Shown here: positions 43,338 to 53,100 of the stretch, piece after piece
Position numbering within the stretch: position 1 is the stretch's first letter
How the letters are laid out: every line of letters begins with the position of its first letter
Assembly: GCF_030272615.1 (NCBI RefSeq)
Contig: NC_081413.1
Location: 450,348,538 to 450,412,537, forward strand
Reading direction: 5' to 3'
Length of the DNA: 64,000 nucleotides
From: Cryptomeria japonica
Lineage: Eukaryota; Streptophyta; Pinopsida; Cupressales; Cupressaceae
Translations under genes and position numbers: made by a program
The notes under the pieces: model-generated
The model's database searches: none
The model's input: the letters and a program-made list of their open reading frames with translations, nothing else
What the model was told of the DNA's origin: nothing

Positions 43338-44284
43338 TGAAGACACTTAAATTTGGCTAATCAATTTAGTCAAATTTATTTCCTTTAGCCATTTAATTAA
43401 TTAAATATCTTAATTAATTATCCCATTCCTTGAATTAATTAATCTAATTAATTGATTCTCCTCTTCCAATCCCTTTGAATTAATGAATTTTTAATTAATT
43501 AACCTCCCTTTCATCCTATCCCATTAAATTAATTGATTAATGATCTCTTTCCAATCCTCTTCAATTAATTAATTCTAAGTTAATTAATTGCCCTCTCCCC
43601 ATTTAATTAATTAATTAATTAATTAATTAAATCAACTACCCAACCCTATGATCCTTCTAACCTAATCCTATCCTAGTCATCCTCCAAACCTCCTAACCAA
43701 ACCTTATCCTATCCCTTCTAACCTCTTCCCACATGTGTGCACATTCCTTTTTGTTTTCCAAATATTAGAAAAGATCTAACTTGCCTTTTCCCTTTGAGCC
43801 ACTTAAGGAGAAGTTTGGAATATTATTCCACTTGGCTCTCTTTGGCATGCCACTTGTCTTGAAGACAAGTGTTGCATTTTGGAATCCCCTCTCCTTCCTC
43901 TCATGTCCTATTAAATCCCCCTCTCATTAGCCCAAATAATCCACTTTTTCATCAACATATCATCATAATGTCGAAATATTGATCCACTTTCATACAACCA
44001 TATCATTACTTTGCCAAAATCATTACTCAACCCACACTTCATCATTTTTATCCATCATCCATTATCATTTTTTATCAACATCATGGAGAAATATCGAGCA
44101 TCCAAAGACGTCATTGAGCACACATAAAATCAACGTGGGCATTTTAGTTTGCATTTACGTTATCATTTTTATGCATGTTTTTATTTTATCGTTCTAATCT
44201 TGAGGTGTATGATGTTTTGTGTTTTCTTTATTAATTAGATTGATTTTTAGTCCTTTGTATTCACACACACATTTTCATCGCACA
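43338..44284 (+). repeat. R3 3' LTR (947 bp)
   Basis: It begins TGAAGACACTTAAATTT and ends CATCGCACA, aligned with 4466-6903 minus its inserts. It shows single uninterrupted target sites where R4 and R5 sit in the other LTR. Followed by aatat. Confidence 0.88.
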
Positions 44285-44800
44285 AATATTTTGGGACTAA
44301 CAATGTGGATAAGACATTGGACATATAGCGATTTGTTGATCCAGAATGGGCAGGTGACTTGGATAGTGAAAGGTCCACAAGTGGGTATGTCTTTACTTTG
44401 TTTGGAGGAGGTGTAAGTTGGATGAGTAAGAGACAACCTATAGTTTCTTTATCCACTATTGAAGAAAAGTATATGGATGCTACCTATGTTTCTAGGACAA
44501 TGTGGTTATAGAGGTTGAGTTCAAGTATTGGTTTTGACTGCAAGATAGTTTAGATTGGTTGTGGTAGCTAACTAGTGCAATTCAACTAGCTAAGAATCCT
44601 ATGTATCGTGCACAAACTAAGCATGTGGATGTACAATACCATTTCGTTCATGTGAGTTGGTTGCAAATGGAAAGATTGAGTTGAAGAAAATTGACACTCA
44701 GGTGAACATTGTAGATTGTCTCACCAAACCTATGAGCATAAAAAAAATTGCTTGGTTCATAAAGGCCGCATATCTTGTTTCTTGTTCCTAGTTGATTCTA
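44285..44800 (+). pseudogene. R2 copia pol, right part (RNase H)
   Basis: It resumes the R2 pol cut at 4465. Recognisable: FVDPEWAGDLDSERSTSG (near 44325-44380), then VSWMSKRQPIVSLSTIEEKY near 44410-44470, the decayed NPMYRAQTKHVDVQY region near 44590-44640, and the terminal LTKPMSIKK near 44718. There are many stops and frameshifts. The copia end (polypurine tract and LTR) is not clear after 44800. Confidence 0.85.
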
Positions 44801-46247
44801 TGATGGTGTGATTCCCCTAGCTCTAGCAAGGTATCCAAAAAGTAAGATAATATTGGGAATTGAGGTGTCTCAACCTTAGAAATTTTATATTCTGTATTTA
44901 TTATTATTTTACATTTTCCCATAGTTATTTGGCATTCATGTAACTACTGTGCTCCATTATAATGGGTGTGAGTTTTATTAGTTGCCACTTTTTCCACATA
45001 TCGATGCCTTAAAAATCAATTTTTAGTTGTTAAAAGATGCCCATCAAGTGGTATAACATGGAAGGCCTATTTTTAGGTATGTTATGATAGATTCTATGAC
45101 AACTCTAAGGACTAAAAGTGGGGTGAATCATTTTGGATGTGATAATCAATTGTTATGGCATGCGTAAGAGGATCCTTACATTTGTTATTAATATTTTATG
45201 ACACATGTAAGATTATCTTTTTTATTTGGAGGATTATTATGACAACTTGTAAGAAGGTGTAATGTCATGTAAGAGGCTATATTTTGCATGTAGGGGTCAT
45301 ATGGATTTTTACTATGATTTTTTAGAACCTTGTCTTGACCCATGGTAATGTTCTCTGGTGTCAAATTGAGCTCCCAAGAGTCTATATATTGAGGGGTTGA
45401 GTTGGCGACAACATAAGTCATTTGACAAGTACGTAAATGCTATTGAATTGATGCAAGATTGAGGAAATGTAGTTGTATTATAATCTCTTTAAAGAGTAAT
45501 ACACATTTTTCCTTTTTTTTGGTTGAATTTTTTCCTAAAAGGGTTTCTCCATGTAATCATGATGTTAAGTGTTTAATACTGAATGGTATTATCTTTTGAT
45601 ATTATAGTTGATTTTTTTATATGATAAACACTGTTAAATCTAAGTTATAATTTAATTTTAAGCTTCTATTATTGCTCTCCACCTCTTATTTTCTAACATA
45701 GTTGTAGGTTGAGAATCTACAGTGACTTATTATAAAATTGAAATTTGCATATCGCTCATCCTTATGGCTAAAATTCAATGAAATTATTCATTACTTTTTT
45801 GAAACCAATACCTTCACAATAAGAAATAGAAATGAAACAAGAACAATAAGTAGAATAAGAACAAGAGAAAGAATAAGAAGTAGGATAATAAAAAGAATAA
45901 GATGATGATGTTAATGGTGATGAAGATGAAGATTAAAATTTTATGAAAATGAATCTATAATTAATTAGTGTTGATGATGATTCTTTTGTAAAGAGGGAGA
46001 ATGTTATGACTTAACCATATAGTGTGTATTGGGTTATGAGTCTAGCACAAGTGTGGTTACCTTAACTCTTAAATAAGTTACATAAGAGTGATCACACAAT
46101 AGTTTGTCCCACTTCTTTTCCAAATAAAAACATACAAATCAATATTTTATTCTAAGTTTCCACTTTTGAACATCTATAGCAACTAAAATTTTAAGAATTT
46201 GAAGACAATATACACTAAAGATTTTTGAGATTTTGTTTATAGATTAT
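44801..46247 (+). other. Unassigned, AT-rich old repeat sequence
   Basis: No domain-bearing frame. A purine-rich AGAAGAA/GATGATG stretch lies at about 45830-45945. GTAAAGAGGGAGAATGTTATG at about 45989-46009 looks like a polypurine tract followed by an LTR start, which would make 46005-46247 an LTR fragment cut by R9. That is a guess from form only. Confidence 0.3.
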
Positions 46248-47038
46248 TATATATGGTGAAAATGGATAACAATAAACAACAATATTGAAAGACTAAAATG
46301 GATTCAACCACCAAACCCTAGCCTAACAATGAGCAAAGATCCACCATAACATATGAAGATAACCTAAGACAATGCAAATAACTCAAAATCACAAAGATTA
46401 TACCATCACATGTCCACTAGGGTTTTGATCTCCATTCTTCCTATCTCCATTGATCTTGTTTGATATGCTTGCTCTCAGATTTTTGTATGCACAAGAGCTC
46501 AACAAAGAACGGAATGTGGTTGCAAGTAGAATTGTAGTGTAGCCAAGCTGCATGAAAGATCATTAGCATGAGTCATTAGGGCATTAGGGTTTGACAATGA
46601 AGAAAGCATCTCCTTAAATAGAAGACACAATATGAAATGGAGGGATAAGATTGAGAGGTGTAAAAAGGAGGTCGGCTAGGATTAGAGGCTAGGTATAAGA
46701 AATACCAAAATAATGAAAGGGGTAGGTAGTGTAGGAAATAAGAGATGAATGACATGTGTCATGGGTAGAAAAGGACAATGAATTAATTAAATAAATAAAG
46801 ATTTATTTAATTAATAGAAGAAGTAGGACAATTAAATAAATAAAATATTTATTTAATTTAGGAAAATGATAATTTAAATAAATAAATGTATTTATTTAAA
46901 TGAGAAATAAGGCTAGAAGAGGATAAATGAATTAATTAAATAAATAAAGATTTATTTAATTAATAGAAGAATTAGGCTTAGATAATTAAATAAATAAAAT
47001 ATTTATTTAATTAAACATGACAATTTTAGGTGTCTACA
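46248..47038 (-). repeat. R9 3' LTR (791 bp)
   Basis: On the minus strand it begins TGTAGACACC after the polypurine tract and ends CCATATATA, where the other LTR has CCATATACA, so the terminal CA has mutated. The first 300 bp (minus sense) are AT-rich with TTTATTTAATT runs. A TATA-like CTATTTAAGG lies at about 46611-46621 (minus strand). Confidence 0.9.
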
Positions 47039-47085
47039 TTTTGCCCCTCTTTGAGACAATGCGGCTTGTCACGTTGTTTCAAAGA
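47039..47085 (-). other. R9 polypurine tract with overlapping hairpin
   Basis: Minus strand: TCTTTGA (47085-47079) pairs with TCAAAGA (47054-47048) over 24 nt, and the 3' arm overlaps the purine tract AAAGAGGGGCAAAA that meets the LTR. Confidence 0.75.
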
Positions 47086-47690
47086 AGATAAGATGAACTG
47101 ATACAAAGTTGCCCAAGTTGCCCCAGGATGGGAATGATATGCCCCCTCGAGAGATTGGATGAAAATGTCTGAAAAGATTGCAGACAATCTCTCGATAAGA
47201 AAGACGGGATAGAATGGACTGATCAGATAAAGTGACAAAGTCACGGGATAAGGAAGACTGACTCGGGAAATGAGAGCTAGGGCAATCTATAAGATAGACC
47301 ACGGGGGAAAATACATCCTCATTGTCATCTACACCGTCACAAGATCAAAGTGCAGAGCGAGAAGAGAGCAATAGCAGCAGTCAATAGCGATGGTTTTTGT
47401 TCACAGATTCGACCATGTTCGCCGATTTTAGAGGCCAACAGAGGCAGGAGAGCCAGTGAGTACCACAAAACCTCCTCGTACTTTGATGCATTTATTATTG
47501 TCATTAATTCATACTAGGTAATGTAATAAATGCGCATTTATGTCAAGAAAATGTGTTTGTGTCCAAAAATGCGAATTTGTGTCTTTCAGGTCAAATCGGC
47601 AGTTCTGTGATGAACATACGCTGTCGATTGGATAAGCTGCTGAGAGGATACACTCAAGAAGGTCCTCTAGGGAAGACTAAGATAGATCAA
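47086..47690. other. R9 3' region between polypurine tract and hairpin array
   Basis: The first 80 bases share GAGGGGGCAT (minus strand) with R8 and R3. After that no coding or match is seen. An isolated CTGTGATGAACA at about 47605 resembles the loop of the array that follows. Confidence 0.5.
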
Positions 47691-47965
47691 GGCACTTTGT
47701 GATGAACAGTGAGTACCAAGATAGAGTACTTTGTGATGAACAGGGAGTACTAAAATATGAGCAGCACTTTGTGATGAACAGGGAGTGCAAATGTGAGTAA
47801 CACTTTGTGATGAACAGTGAGTGTCACACACGTAGTACTTTGTGATGAACAGGGAGTACTACTAGGATAGATAGCAACACTTTGTGATGAACAGTGAGTG
47901 TCACTAGGATAAATAGCTATGTGCATTTAGATAGCGAGTAGCATTTTGTGATAAACAGTGAATGC
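47691..47965 (+). repeat. Array of seven covarying hairpin units
   Basis: Seven units with the loop TTGTGATGAACAGGG or TTGTGATGAACAGTG sit at 47691, 47725, 47764, 47800, 47832, 47877 and 47941. Each is closed by a stem of 5-8 bp. The stems differ in sequence but stay paired: AGTACT/AGTACT, GCACT/AGTGC, ACACT/AGTGT (twice), GTAGTACT/AGTACTAC and GCATT/AATGC; the first has one mismatch. Spacers between units are unrelated. The array lies directly before the plant-mobile-domain ORF on the + strand. It would form on RNA from either strand. Confidence 0.85.
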
Positions 47966-48008
47966 CACTATGACTGACATGATTTGATTTGCTTGACTGC
48001 AGGAGTAC

Positions 48009-48326
48009 TTGCCGATGCTGGAGTCACGGGAGAGATTCCCATCGACTCAGAGGTTGCGACCTGAGTTGTCGATCCAGGATAGGATTTCCATTGAAGAGAT
48101 GGGTCTTACACATGTGCTATTCGTGCCTGAGTTTCGGGCAAACATGGGGTTGCTAACTGCACTAGCTAAGAGATGGCACTCAGAGACTTTCACGTTTCAT
48201 CTGTCGATGGGTGAGATGACAGTCACCCTAGAGGATGTATATAGGATTATGCGGAAACCGATTGATGGGGAGATGATTCCGTACGATCGAGACAGAGACA
48301 GGGATGCCCTTAGACGAGTGTTCTAG
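48009..48326 (+). CDS. Plant mobile domain (PMD)-like ORF, antisense to R9 gag-pol
   Basis: The 105-residue frame starts at ATG 48009 or at 48015. The core MGLLTALAKRWHSETFTFHL followed by SMGEMTVTLEDVYRIMRKPI is the typical N-terminal half of the plant mobile domain (aminotransferase-like PMD family, also found in MAIN and long-form PP7 proteins): a helix, Trp-x-x-Glu-Thr-x-Thr-Phe-His, then Gly-Glu-Met-Thr-(Val/Ile)-Thr-Leu-(Glu/Gln)-Asp-Val. A stop at 48324-48326 (one C-to-T step from CAG) is followed in frame by about 46 more residues (DLRLEMRVGHVAWDTMTWIG). Upstream, TTTGCTTGACTGCAG ends at 48002 like a splice acceptor, so an earlier exon is possible. PMD proteins act in silencing and are often carried by plant transposons. 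Whether this copy is expressed is unknown. Confidence 0.7.
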   Translation: MPMLESRERFPSTQRLRPELSIQDRISIEEMGLTHVLFVPEFRANMGLLTALAKRWHSETFTFHLSMGEMTVTLEDVYRIMRKPIDGEMIPYDRDRDRDALRRVF

Positions 48327-49884
48327 GATCTCAGACTGGAGATGAGGGTGGGACACGTGGCATGGGATACCATGACATGGATAGGATTAGCACTACCAAT
48401 AGTGTTGGTAGGAGTGATCAGTGAGTTCCTCTATATCAGTTTTGTACCATTTTATATAATGATGTAGACACCTGCGGGTGATTGTAGCCATATGATTTTG
48501 ACATCATTGTATCATGACACATTTGATTATATATATGAGATGATTCATCTTTGCGGCAGCTATATGCATGTGTACCTTATGTGATGAAATGTTCTTATGT
48601 GATGCATGTTTTATGATATGGATGCTTATATGATGCAATGCAATATATTTTTGTTCTTTTATGGTGTATATGTGATGCATGATGCAAATGTGAATGTATG
48701 TAATGCAAATGAATATGATAATGCAAATGATCATTTACATAATGAAAATGTGAGATGTGCTAACATGTGTTGTATGCAGGATGTGATGTAACTGTGATAT
48801 CTATATGTATGTATGAAATGCTTATATGTGGTGATGTAGGTGTAGCTATATGAAATGCAAATGTTTTTGGTGTGTCATTATACTCAGTCATGTGATAGCG
48901 GGCTACGCGGACTCGAGAAGGACGATGGAAGTCAATCAAGAAAGGGGGATGGAAGACAGAAGATATGAAGGTGAAAGAGCTTCTTGTGCGTTATCATCAT
49001 TGAGCTTTATTATGGCAGGTAGGTTATGACAATCGAGGCATTTGTTCGGCCCAGAAAGTCATTGTACCTGTTTGCATGGAGATAAGACAGTCACAAACAA
49101 GGAATGCCCCAGTTCACACTAGACTCACAATGTCCTCATATCCTTGGACCAGTCATAGCATTACTAAAAGACAATCCACAAACAGCAAATGCAAATAGGT
49201 GACGATACCCCATCCTCGCCTTTCTAGTCAAAAACATCCTGGAGATAGAATCTCTAGTCAAAGACATCCTGGAAAAGCTAAAAGACATGTCACCATAAAG
49301 ATAAAAGCAAAAGAAAACCAAGACTCGACACCAACATCCACTGTAGTCCTCAAGTTTAGTGTCTCTTGTCACTTGTTTAAGTCTTATTCGATTGTGGTCA
49401 CGATGTTCACTTTCACAAAAAGGATAGATAGCACTGAACCATATGTTGTCTGAGTCTGTTAAAAGATTTGATTTTGTTGAAGCCCATTGTTGCTGCTGTG
49501 TCTCATCTGAAACTGACTGAATCCATGAAACTGATACTTTATTGCGGAGAAGATGAAACTTTATTGTGGATTTGTGATGCAAATGTTGCTTTATTGCGGA
49601 TTGTGCGCGAATAGACTGAAGAAAGCTGAAAGAAACTGTACTCCTCGAAACATGTGATGTTCTCAGTTCCATACCCGTCACTAGACGTAGGAATTGGCCG
49701 TAGTCACAGATAGGATCCAATTTATTATGGATGGAAAGGGAGTGAAAAGGGAGGGTTATGGATGGCTAACCAATCTTAGGTAGATCAATAACAAGCCATG
49801 ATGGGAATGGGTAAGTTTATTGTGAGTGAATAGGTTGTGAGTGTGTGCAAAGTGAAAGGATGAAAGTGAATCCTGAAGGAGGGA
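48327..49884. other. R9 3' region after the PMD ORF
   Basis: The in-frame extension of the PMD reading ends near 48468. After it comes a TATATG/GATGCA-rich stretch (48480-48880) and sequence with no domain. The minus-strand frame at 49136-49720 (194 codons) has no recognisable motif and I leave it uncalled. Confidence 0.45.
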
Positions 49885-49974
49885 GGAGCAAAGTCTCTAC
49901 GCATGGCGCTGGTGACCCAGTTTTCACCATGGTACTTGCCCAGGGCACCACCGAAGTGGTTTTCACCGTTGGAC
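49885..49974 (-). other. Conserved post-coding block, R9 copy
   Basis: On the minus strand it holds CCAACGGTGAAAACCAC, GGTGGTGCCCTGGGCAAG, TACCATGGTGAAAAC and AGCGCC in the order found in R8 and R3. It lies about 130 bases after the pol stop. A 30-nt T run at about 50010-50040 (A run on the minus strand) separates it from the stop. Confidence 0.65.
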
Positions 49975-50005
49975 GAAATTATTTCTCTTTACTTTTCTCG
50001 ATTTT

Positions 50006-50041
<36 letters not shown>

Positions 50042-50100
50042 TATTTTTGAAATTTTTGATTTTTTTTTGTATTTTTGAAATTAGGATACTCAAAAAGAGC

Positions 50101-53100
50101 TTATGTGTAGAACCTGCGAAGGTGCAGGCTGTTGATAGGATCCTCCAAGGGTTCACCTTCTGTAGTTGAGAGCTGATATGCCCCAGATCCATATGCTGCT
50201 GTGATGATGTAAGGACCAAGCCAGTTGGGTTCAAATTTGCCCTTCTTTTCTCTATCTTGCTGATTCTTGGGGTTCTCTCTGAGGACTAAGTCACCTACCT
50301 CAAATTTGCGAGGCTTGACCTTGTGATTATAACTGCGACTCATTCTTTGTTGGTAAGCCTTGAGATGATTAAAAGCAGTGTGTCGTCGTTCCTCCAGCAG
50401 TTCTAGTTCTTGTAAGCGAGAGACCCTGTAGTCTTCGTCGTTGATTATGTTTCTTAAAGAGACCCGTAAAGAAGGTAACTCGACCTCAATAGGCAAAATG
50501 GCTTCAGCACCGTAGACAAGTGAGTAAGGTGTAGCTCCTATAGGTGTGCGGACACTGGTACGATAGGCCCAAAGTGCGGGATTGAGTTGGACATGCCAGT
50601 TACGGCCAGCGTCGTCGACTATCTTTTTAAGGATTTTGAGAATTGTTTTGTTAGACGCCTCAGCTTGGCCATTACCTTGGGGGTAATATGGTGTGGAGAA
50701 ACGATGAGAGATATGGAAGCGCTCACAGAGTTCACGAACATCCTGGTTCTTGAAAGGACGCCCGTTGTCAGTGATAATGAAAGTAGGAATCCCGTATCGG
50801 CAAATGATGTAGTTCAGGATGAAAGTAGCGATTTGTTTCCCAGTAACTTGCGTGAGAGGCACGGCTTCAATCCACTTTGTGAAATACTCTGTGGCTGTGA
50901 TAATGAATTTATGTCCATTGGAAGAAGGAGGGTGAATCTTGCCTATGAGATCGAGTCCCCACTGACAAAAGGGCCAAGGAGAGGCAAGTGGCTGTAGTTC
51001 TTGCGCTGGTGCATGTATGAGGTCTCCATGAATTTGACACTGCTTACACTTCTTGACAAACTGATATGCATCGTTTTCCATAGTAGGCCAGTAGTATCCA
51101 GTCCTGATGAGTTTCTTGGCCAAGGTAGGACCACTAGTATGCGGATCACATATCCCTTCGTGTACTTCTCGTAACGCAATCTGAGCTTCGTCACTCTCTA
51201 AACATCTAAGGAGGGTGCCATCTAGACCTCGTCGGTATAGGATATCAGCTAGGATAACGTATCGGGAGGATCGGCGAATGAAAGTGCGGCGTTGGTTGTT
51301 CGATAAATCGGGAGGTAAGATATTGTCGCGAAGGTATGTGAATATGGAACCATATAACTGGGATTCAGGACCAACAACACATATCATTTCCGTAGGAGTG
51401 ATCTCATATGATGGAATCAGCAGGTTGTCAACCAGGAACTCATAGCAGGTCTCATTTTGCGGTAGGTCAATGAGTGAAGCAATTGTAGCCATGGCATCAG
51501 CAGCACGATTCTGTTCTCTTGGTATCTGCTCAAACTCTATCTTTGCAAAGTGCGGTTTCAGATCATCTACCAGTTGTTTATAAGGCATTAGCTTTTCATA
51601 TTTTGTTTGATAATCATCCGTTGCTTGACGGATGACAAGTTGAGAATCGCCAAAAACACGAAGTTCCTGGATCTTCCACTGAACTGCAATTCTTAGCCCC
51701 GTTGTTAATGCCTCGTATTCCGCTATATTGTTGGTGCAAGGAAATGATAAGCGGTATGATTTTGGTATAGAATCGCCTTGGGGAGTTATAAAGAGTATAC
51801 CCGCTCCTGCCCCGTGCTGTGTGTATGAGCCATCAAAGTATAGTTGCCATGGCTTTGCAGGAGATATTGTTAGAATGGACTCATCTGGAAATTCTGATTG
51901 TAGAGGCACATCATCTATCATGGGAGCATCTGCCAATTGATCTGCGATGGCTTGTCCTTTTATGGCTTTTCTGTCCACGTATTCGATGTCGAATTCACTC
52001 AAAATCATTACCCACTTGGCCAGCCGCCCAGTAAGTGTAGCTTTGTTGAGAAGATATTTTAGTGGATCAATTCTGGCAATCAACTTAGTCTTGTGAGTAA
52101 GCATATAATGTCGTAATTTTTGTGAAGCGAAGACCACAGCGAGACATGCACGCTCAATTGGTGTGTAGTTTAGCTCATATCCCACCAATGTGCGACTGAT
52201 ATAGTAGACTGCTTTTTCCTTGCCGTCAGGTATTTGCTGTGCTAGGAGTGCCCCCAGTGCTGTTGGAGTAGCTGATATGTAGAGTAGCAATGGTTGATCT
52301 TGAATTGGTGGCATCAAAACTAGCGGGTTCAAAAGATAGTCCTTAAGCGCCTGAAAAGCCTGTTGACAGTTCTCATCCCATTTGAACTTAATGTTTTTGT
52401 GTAGCAGGTGCTGGAAAGGATTGCACTTATCTGCAAGTTGTGCTATGAATCTTCGTATGGACTGGAGTCTCCCTTGTAAAGACCGAAGTTGACTGATATT
52501 CTTGGGTGGCGGCATGTCCAAGATAGCCTTGACTTTTGCTGGATCCGCTTCTATTCCTCTTTTAGACACAATGAATCCTAGGAGCTTCCCGGAGGTTACT
52601 CCAAAGACACATTTCTTTGGGTTTAATCTTACCTTGTATTTTTCCAGCCTATCAAAAGCAACTGAAAGTATGTCCAAGTGTGTATTTCTGTCTATTGATT
52701 TAACCAAAAGGTCGTCAACATAATCTTCCACCGTTATATGCATGAGATCATGGAAGATAGTAGTCATAGCTCGTTGATACGTGGCACCTGCATTTTTCAG
52801 CCCAAAGGGCATGACGTTCTAGCAGAAGGTTCCCCATGGACAAGTGAATGATGTTTTATGTTGGTCTTCAGGTGCAATCCTGATCTGATTATATCCATTA
52901 AATCCGTCCATTAAAGATAACATCTCATGGCCTGCTGTGAGATCAACAATTAAATCAATGTTTGGTAATGGGAAATCGTCCTTCGGACAAGCCTTGTTGA
53001 TATCCCTGAAGTCTATACATATTCGGATGCTGCGATCTGGTTTGCTGACAGGTACTAAATTGGAGATCCATTCAGGATAATCAATTGGGCGTATGAATCC

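Larger units (their letters stand above)
4466..44284 (+). mobile_element. R3: non-autonomous Ty3/gypsy element, split by later insertions
   Basis: The two LTRs (4466-6903 and 43338-44284) are in the same orientation and are flanked by the 5-bp duplication aatat (4461-4465 and 44285-44289). Outside it the R2 pol is continuous. Without inserted elements R3 would be about 9.7 kb. It has a PBS-like site at 6909, a 2.6-kb leader, a Pro/Ser-rich degenerate frame with a G-patch-like motif, and a polypurine tract with hairpin before the 3' LTR. No protease, RT, RNase H or integrase is seen, so it needed a helper. Its leader, post-coding block and polypurine hairpin match R8 and R9, which places it with the Tat-type gypsy elements. 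The LTRs are clearly diverged, so it is old. Confidence 0.85.

Noticed and set aside
47691-47965. CRISPR-like repeat array
   Set aside because: Units are regular, but spacers are 7-40 bp and variable, repeats vary in their stems, there are no cas genes, and this is plant DNA.
49136-49720. Minus-strand frame of 194 codons in the R9 3' region
   Set aside because: It is in element sense and fairly long, but I see no domain, and R8 has nothing similar. It is left uncalled, not disproved.
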